Assembly: GCA_964613045.1 (NCBI GenBank)
Contig: CAZTFS010000005.1
Location: 1 to 43,210, forward strand
DNA: 43,210 bases
Source: UBA1081 sp964613045
GTDB lineage: Bacteria; Bacillota; Clostridia; Oscillospirales; Acutalibacteraceae
Direction of reading: 5' to 3'
Shown: positions 40,714-43,210 of the stretch, in pieces
How the letters are laid out: every line of letters begins with the position of its first letter
How positions within the stretch are numbered: the first letter of the stretch is position 1
The notes under the pieces: model-generated
What the model saw: the letters and a program-made list of their open reading frames with translations, nothing else
The model's database searches: none
What the model was told of the DNA's origin: nothing
Position numbers and translations under genes: made by a program

Positions 40714-41889
40714 GTGAGATCCGCCGAAGCATTCGAAAAGATATATAAAAAACAAGCTCAATATACTGCATTTACACCCTACAGAATCTGTCCCATCGGA
40801 GCACACAGCGACCATCAGCTCGGTAAAATAACAGGATTTGCTATCAATAAGGGTATTTATATATCCTACGGTCCTAAGGAAAACGGTGTTATCGAGATAC
40901 AGTCCGTGCAATTTGAAAAAAGAGCACAGTGGCATGTTTCTGCTACTCCCGAAACGGTGCAGCATGATTGGGCAGACCATCTCAGAGGTGCAACGATCGC
41001 TCTTAATAAGCGTTATCTGCTCAGACGAGGTCTTTGTGCCGTCATTTACGGTGAGCTTCCCATTGGCGGGCTGTCATCTTCTGCCGCAGTAATTATTACT
41101 TTTTTATCTGCCCTGTGTACTATGAATGGTATCTCGCTTACGGCAAATGAATTGATTACAATATCAAAGGAAGCAGAAAATGAGTATGTAGGTGTTTCCT
41201 GCGGAAAGTTGGATCAGTCCTGCGAGATGTATTGCAAAAAAGATCATCTGCTGTATATGGATCTGCAGGATGACAGCTATGAGCTTATCCCTCAGCATCC
41301 TGATATGCGGCCATATAAGATCGCAATTTTTTTCAGCGGTCTTGAACGTAGCCTTGCAGGCTCTGCTTTTAATATGCGTGTTGATGAATGCAGAAGTGCG
41401 GCGTATGCATTGAAAGCATACTCAGGTATGGATTACGGCAAGTTTGAAGAAACAAATCTCCGTGATGTTCCCTATGAAGTTTATCTGCAGTACAAGGATA
41501 AACTTCCCGAAAATTGGCACAGGCGTGCCGAGCATTGGTATACAGAATTTTTCCGTGTACAGCAGGGTGCAGAGGCATGGAGGAGAGGCGATATTAAGGA
41601 ATTCGGCAGACTTTCTTTTGAAAGCGGCAGATCTTCCATTTATAATTGGGAAACCGGTTCTCCCGAGCTTAAAGCTATTTATGAAATTATGACACGTACA
41701 GACGGAATCTATGGCGGACGTTTCTCGGGTGCGGGCTTTAAGGGGTGCTGTATGGCGCTGATCGACCCTGATTATGAAGAAAGCATAATTGAAAATGTGA
41801 CCCGTGAATATCTGAAGGCTTTTCCTCAACGTGAGGGTAAATACTCTGTGCACATCTGCGAAAGTGCGGATGGGGCAAATATCGATTGA
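40714..41889 (+). CDS. GHMP-family sugar kinase, galacturonokinase-like
   Basis: The 391-residue protein has the galactokinase-family fold: a sugar-binding first motif reading PYRICPIGAHSDHQ (~23-36), the ATP-binding PIGGLSSSAA (~116-125) and the C-terminal FSGAGFKGC. Galactokinases read R-x-N-L-I-G-E-H-T-D-Y; the variant here, with GAH and DHQ, resembles plant galacturonokinase as I recall it. I infer phosphorylation of galacturonate (or a related uronic acid) at C1; galactose remains possible. The start is a GTG (11 bases after GGAGG); an ATG eight bases upstream opens a three-codon frame whose TGA overlaps the GTG. Confidence 0.78.
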   Translation: MRSAEAFEKIYKKQAQYTAFTPYRICPIGAHSDHQLGKITGFAINKGIYISYGPKENGVIEIQSVQFEKRAQWHVSATPETVQHDWADHLRGATIALNKRYLLRRGLCAVIYGELPIGGLSSSAAVIITFLSALCTMNGISLTANELITISKEAENEYVGVSCGKLDQSCEMYCKKDHLLYMDLQDDSYELIPQHPDMRPYKIAIFFSGLERSLAGSAFNMRVDECRSAAYALKAYSGMDYGKFEETNLRDVPYEVYLQYKDKLPENWHRRAEHWYTEFFRVQQGAEAWRRGDIKEFGRLSFESGRSSIYNWETGSPELKAIYEIMTRTDGIYGGRFSGAGFKGCCMALIDPDYEESIIENVTREYLKAFPQREGKYSVHICESADGANID

Positions 41890-41901
41890 CGAGGTGTTGT
41901 T

Positions 41902-42639
41902 ATGAAATGTCTGATTCTTGCTGCCGGTTATGCAACAAGGCTTTATCCGTTAACCGAAAATTTTCCCAAGCCGCTTCTGACGGTCGGGGAAAAGACAATT
42001 CTCGATTGGTTGATCGATGATATTGACAAAGCAGGCACTGTTGATGAATATGTAGTTATTTCCAACCATAAGTATGCTCATCATTTTGAAAACTGGGCAG
42101 ATTCAAAAGCTCAGAAGATCACCGTTGTTGATGACGGCACGGATACCAATGAGACTCGTCTCGGAGCAGTAAAGGATATTCAGTTTGCGATAGACAGTCT
42201 CGGACTGGACGATGATATGTTGGTTATTGCAGGCGATAACGTGCTTGATTTCAGTCTTACGGAGTTTATTGAATACTCAAAAGAAAAGAATACCTCCTGC
42301 ATTATGCGTTATTATGAGCCTGAATTTCAAAAACTCCTGAAATGCGGCGTTGTGACCGTTGATGATAAGGATAAGGTCCTTGAAATGACGGAAAAATCTC
42401 CGGCTCCTGCAACCAATTGGTGTTGTCCTCCGTTTTATTATTACACCAAAAATGATGCAAAGCTCGTGCAAAACGGAATTGACAGCGGCTGCGGAACAGA
42501 CGCTCCGGGCAGTTATATTGCCTGGTTATGCACACAGACGGCTGTGCACGCAATGGAAATGCCGGGCAAACGCTACGATATCGGCAATCTTGAAAGCTAC
42601 GAAAAGGTAAAAGCAGAATACAAAGGCATCAACAGGTAA
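41902..42639 (+). CDS. Sugar-1-phosphate nucleotidyltransferase
   Basis: The 245-residue enzyme begins MKCLILAAGYATRLYPLT, where GYATRL is the NTP-binding signature (normally G-x-G-T-R-L), and continues with ENFPKPLLTVGEKTILDW, VIAGDNVLDFSL (metal-binding Asp) and KCGVVTVDD. It belongs to the glucose-1-phosphate thymidylyltransferase-like group and lies 12 bases after the kinase, so it would activate the kinase's product to an NDP-sugar, probably UDP- or dTDP-uronic acid. The alanine in place of the second glycine is a small oddity in the loop. Confidence 0.82.
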   Translation: MKCLILAAGYATRLYPLTENFPKPLLTVGEKTILDWLIDDIDKAGTVDEYVVISNHKYAHHFENWADSKAQKITVVDDGTDTNETRLGAVKDIQFAIDSLGLDDDMLVIAGDNVLDFSLTEFIEYSKEKNTSCIMRYYEPEFQKLLKCGVVTVDDKDKVLEMTEKSPAPATNWCCPPFYYYTKNDAKLVQNGIDSGCGTDAPGSYIAWLCTQTAVHAMEMPGKRYDIGNLESYEKVKAEYKGINR

Positions 42640-42710
42640 TTACTGAAGCCGAAAGTTTGATTTTTGCAATCATTAAGATAAATACTTTTTCAGCTCAAAA
42701 AACAGCAAAT

Positions 42711-42782
42711 CCCGATAAAACTCTATAGCTTCACACTTCTTTGTTTACAAGTGTTAAGTTGAGTTTATCGGGTTTTTTTTAC
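42711..42782 (+). terminator. Rho-independent terminator after the nucleotidyltransferase
   Basis: CCCGATAAAACTC (42711-42723) pairs with GAGTTTATCGGG (42761-42772), with one bulged base; the inner loop can pair further through CACTT/AAGTG. It is followed by TTTTTTTT. The stem is about 72 bases long overall. Confidence 0.85.
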
Positions 42783-42926
42783 TTTATAGAAAGCTGTGTT
42801 CACATAAAACAAAAAAATTATATGTCCCGCCGTTGTCGCATTACGGCGAAAGCCGTTTTATTGAGCCTTATAAAAGCAGAAGGATCACTTTTTTATGTCT
42901 TGATTTGTATGTTGTTGTTTTGACTG

Positions 42927-42955
42927 TTGCAAACACATTGATATTATGATATAAT
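42927..42955 (+). promoter_or_regulatory. Promoter of the ABC exporter gene
   Basis: TTGCAA (42927-42932), 17-base spacer and TATAAT (42950-42955), about 35 bases before the ATG. Confidence 0.65.
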
Positions 42956-42990
42956 TATCATTCAAAAATGTAAGCAGAGGAAGTGAGATA

Positions 42991-43210
42991 ATGAAAAAAC
43001 CGAGTGAATATGCAGCTCTTTTGCGTAATCTGAGCAATGAATGGAAATGGTTGCTTAAATATATGGCAAGGTATAAGGCTGAAATAGTGCTTTATGTTGT
43101 GATCGGACTTTTTGGTACAGCTATGGGGTTGGGTGCTACTGTTGCATCAAAGCATCTTATTGATGCCGTTGTCAATCACAACAGTGACACGATCGTAATT
43201 TCGGTATCTC
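42991..43210 (+). CDS. ABC exporter, N-terminal membrane domain, truncated by window edge
   Basis: The visible 73 residues start MKKPSEYAALLRNL and contain a first membrane helix (AEIVLYVVIGLFGTAMGLGAT) followed by a loop and KHLIDAVV, the pattern of type-I ABC exporter half-transporters (MsbA-like). The ATPase part lies outside the window, so substrate is unknown; it could be a drug, peptide or lipid exporter, and a PglK-like flippase role is only a possibility. SD-like GAGGAAGTGAG lies ahead of the ATG, and it has its own promoter. Confidence 0.75.
   Translation, partial: MKKPSEYAALLRNLSNEWKWLLKYMARYKAEIVLYVVIGLFGTAMGLGATVASKHLIDAVVNHNSDTIVISVS

Larger units (their letters stand above)
42640..42990. 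other. Intergenic interval with terminator and promoter
   Basis: 351 bases holding the terminator of the kinase/nucleotidyltransferase operon, a short inverted repeat CGCCGT (42828-42833)/ACGGCG (42843-42848) of unknown role, and the promoter of the ABC exporter. No gene is seen. Confidence 0.6.

Noticed and set aside
1..43210. Insertion sequences or integrase genes
   Set aside because: No transposase or recombinase domains are seen in any substantial frame.

Overview
The window is chromosomal DNA from a Gram-positive anaerobe, most likely a gut Clostridia member of the Oscillospiraceae/Ruminococcaceae type. This is an inference from moderately AT-rich DNA with strong Shine-Dalgarno sites and sigma-A-type promoters, the LytR-CpsA-Psr, CpsB and tyrosine-kinase genes of a Gram-positive capsule system, and a NimA-like gene. 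I could not search databases, so species is not assigned.

Layout. (a) 1-3860: accessory housekeeping genes: a truncated XRE regulator, a PAP2 phosphatase, a NimA-like flavoprotein, a sialidase-like BNR protein and an SGNH hydrolase. (b) 3861-4251: non-coding, with a perfect 11-bp inverted repeat and a promoter. (c) 4252-5322 (+): a UDP-glucuronate 4-epimerase-like gene, followed by a strong hairpin shared with the opposing operon. (d) 40279 down to 5512 (-): one closely packed capsule/exopolysaccharide operon of 31 genes, about 35 kb, most neighbours overlapping or a few bases apart. (e) 40539-40638: 100 Ns, an assembly gap upstream of that operon. (f) 40650-42639 (+): a consensus promoter driving a galacturonokinase-like GHMP kinase and a sugar nucleotidyltransferase. 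(g) 42991-end (+): the start of an ABC exporter.

Operon logic in transcription order: a PHP tyrosine phosphatase (CpsB), an unusual membrane-anchored triple Ig-like protein, and two tandem Wzz/BY-kinase fusions with tyrosine-rich tails. Next come a membrane 4,6-dehydratase, an aminotransferase, a phosphoglycosyl transferase and a GT4, which likely make and load an amino-dideoxy sugar. A WbpO/WbpP-like pair follows, likely for UDP-HexNAc uronate. Then come a GT4, a Wzy-like polymerase and a long glycosyltransferase block holding three GT2-GT4 modules that look duplicated. After that are DUF1919 and TupA-like ATP-grasp modifiers, a Wzm/Wzt ABC exporter, the CapE-CapG-CapF set for UDP-L-FucNAc, a family-5 nucleotidyltransferase, an LCP ligase that would attach the polymer to the wall, and a terminal glycosyltransferase whose start codon is separated from its frame by an A9 run.

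Most interesting points: the Ig-like protein embedded in the phosphatase/kinase regulatory module; possible slippage control at the A9 tract and at a G8 tract in the ribosome-binding position of the first operon gene; a predicted amino sugar plus uronic acid composition without a visible acetyltransferase (possible zwitterionic polymer); and a galacturonokinase-like salvage pair beside the gap.
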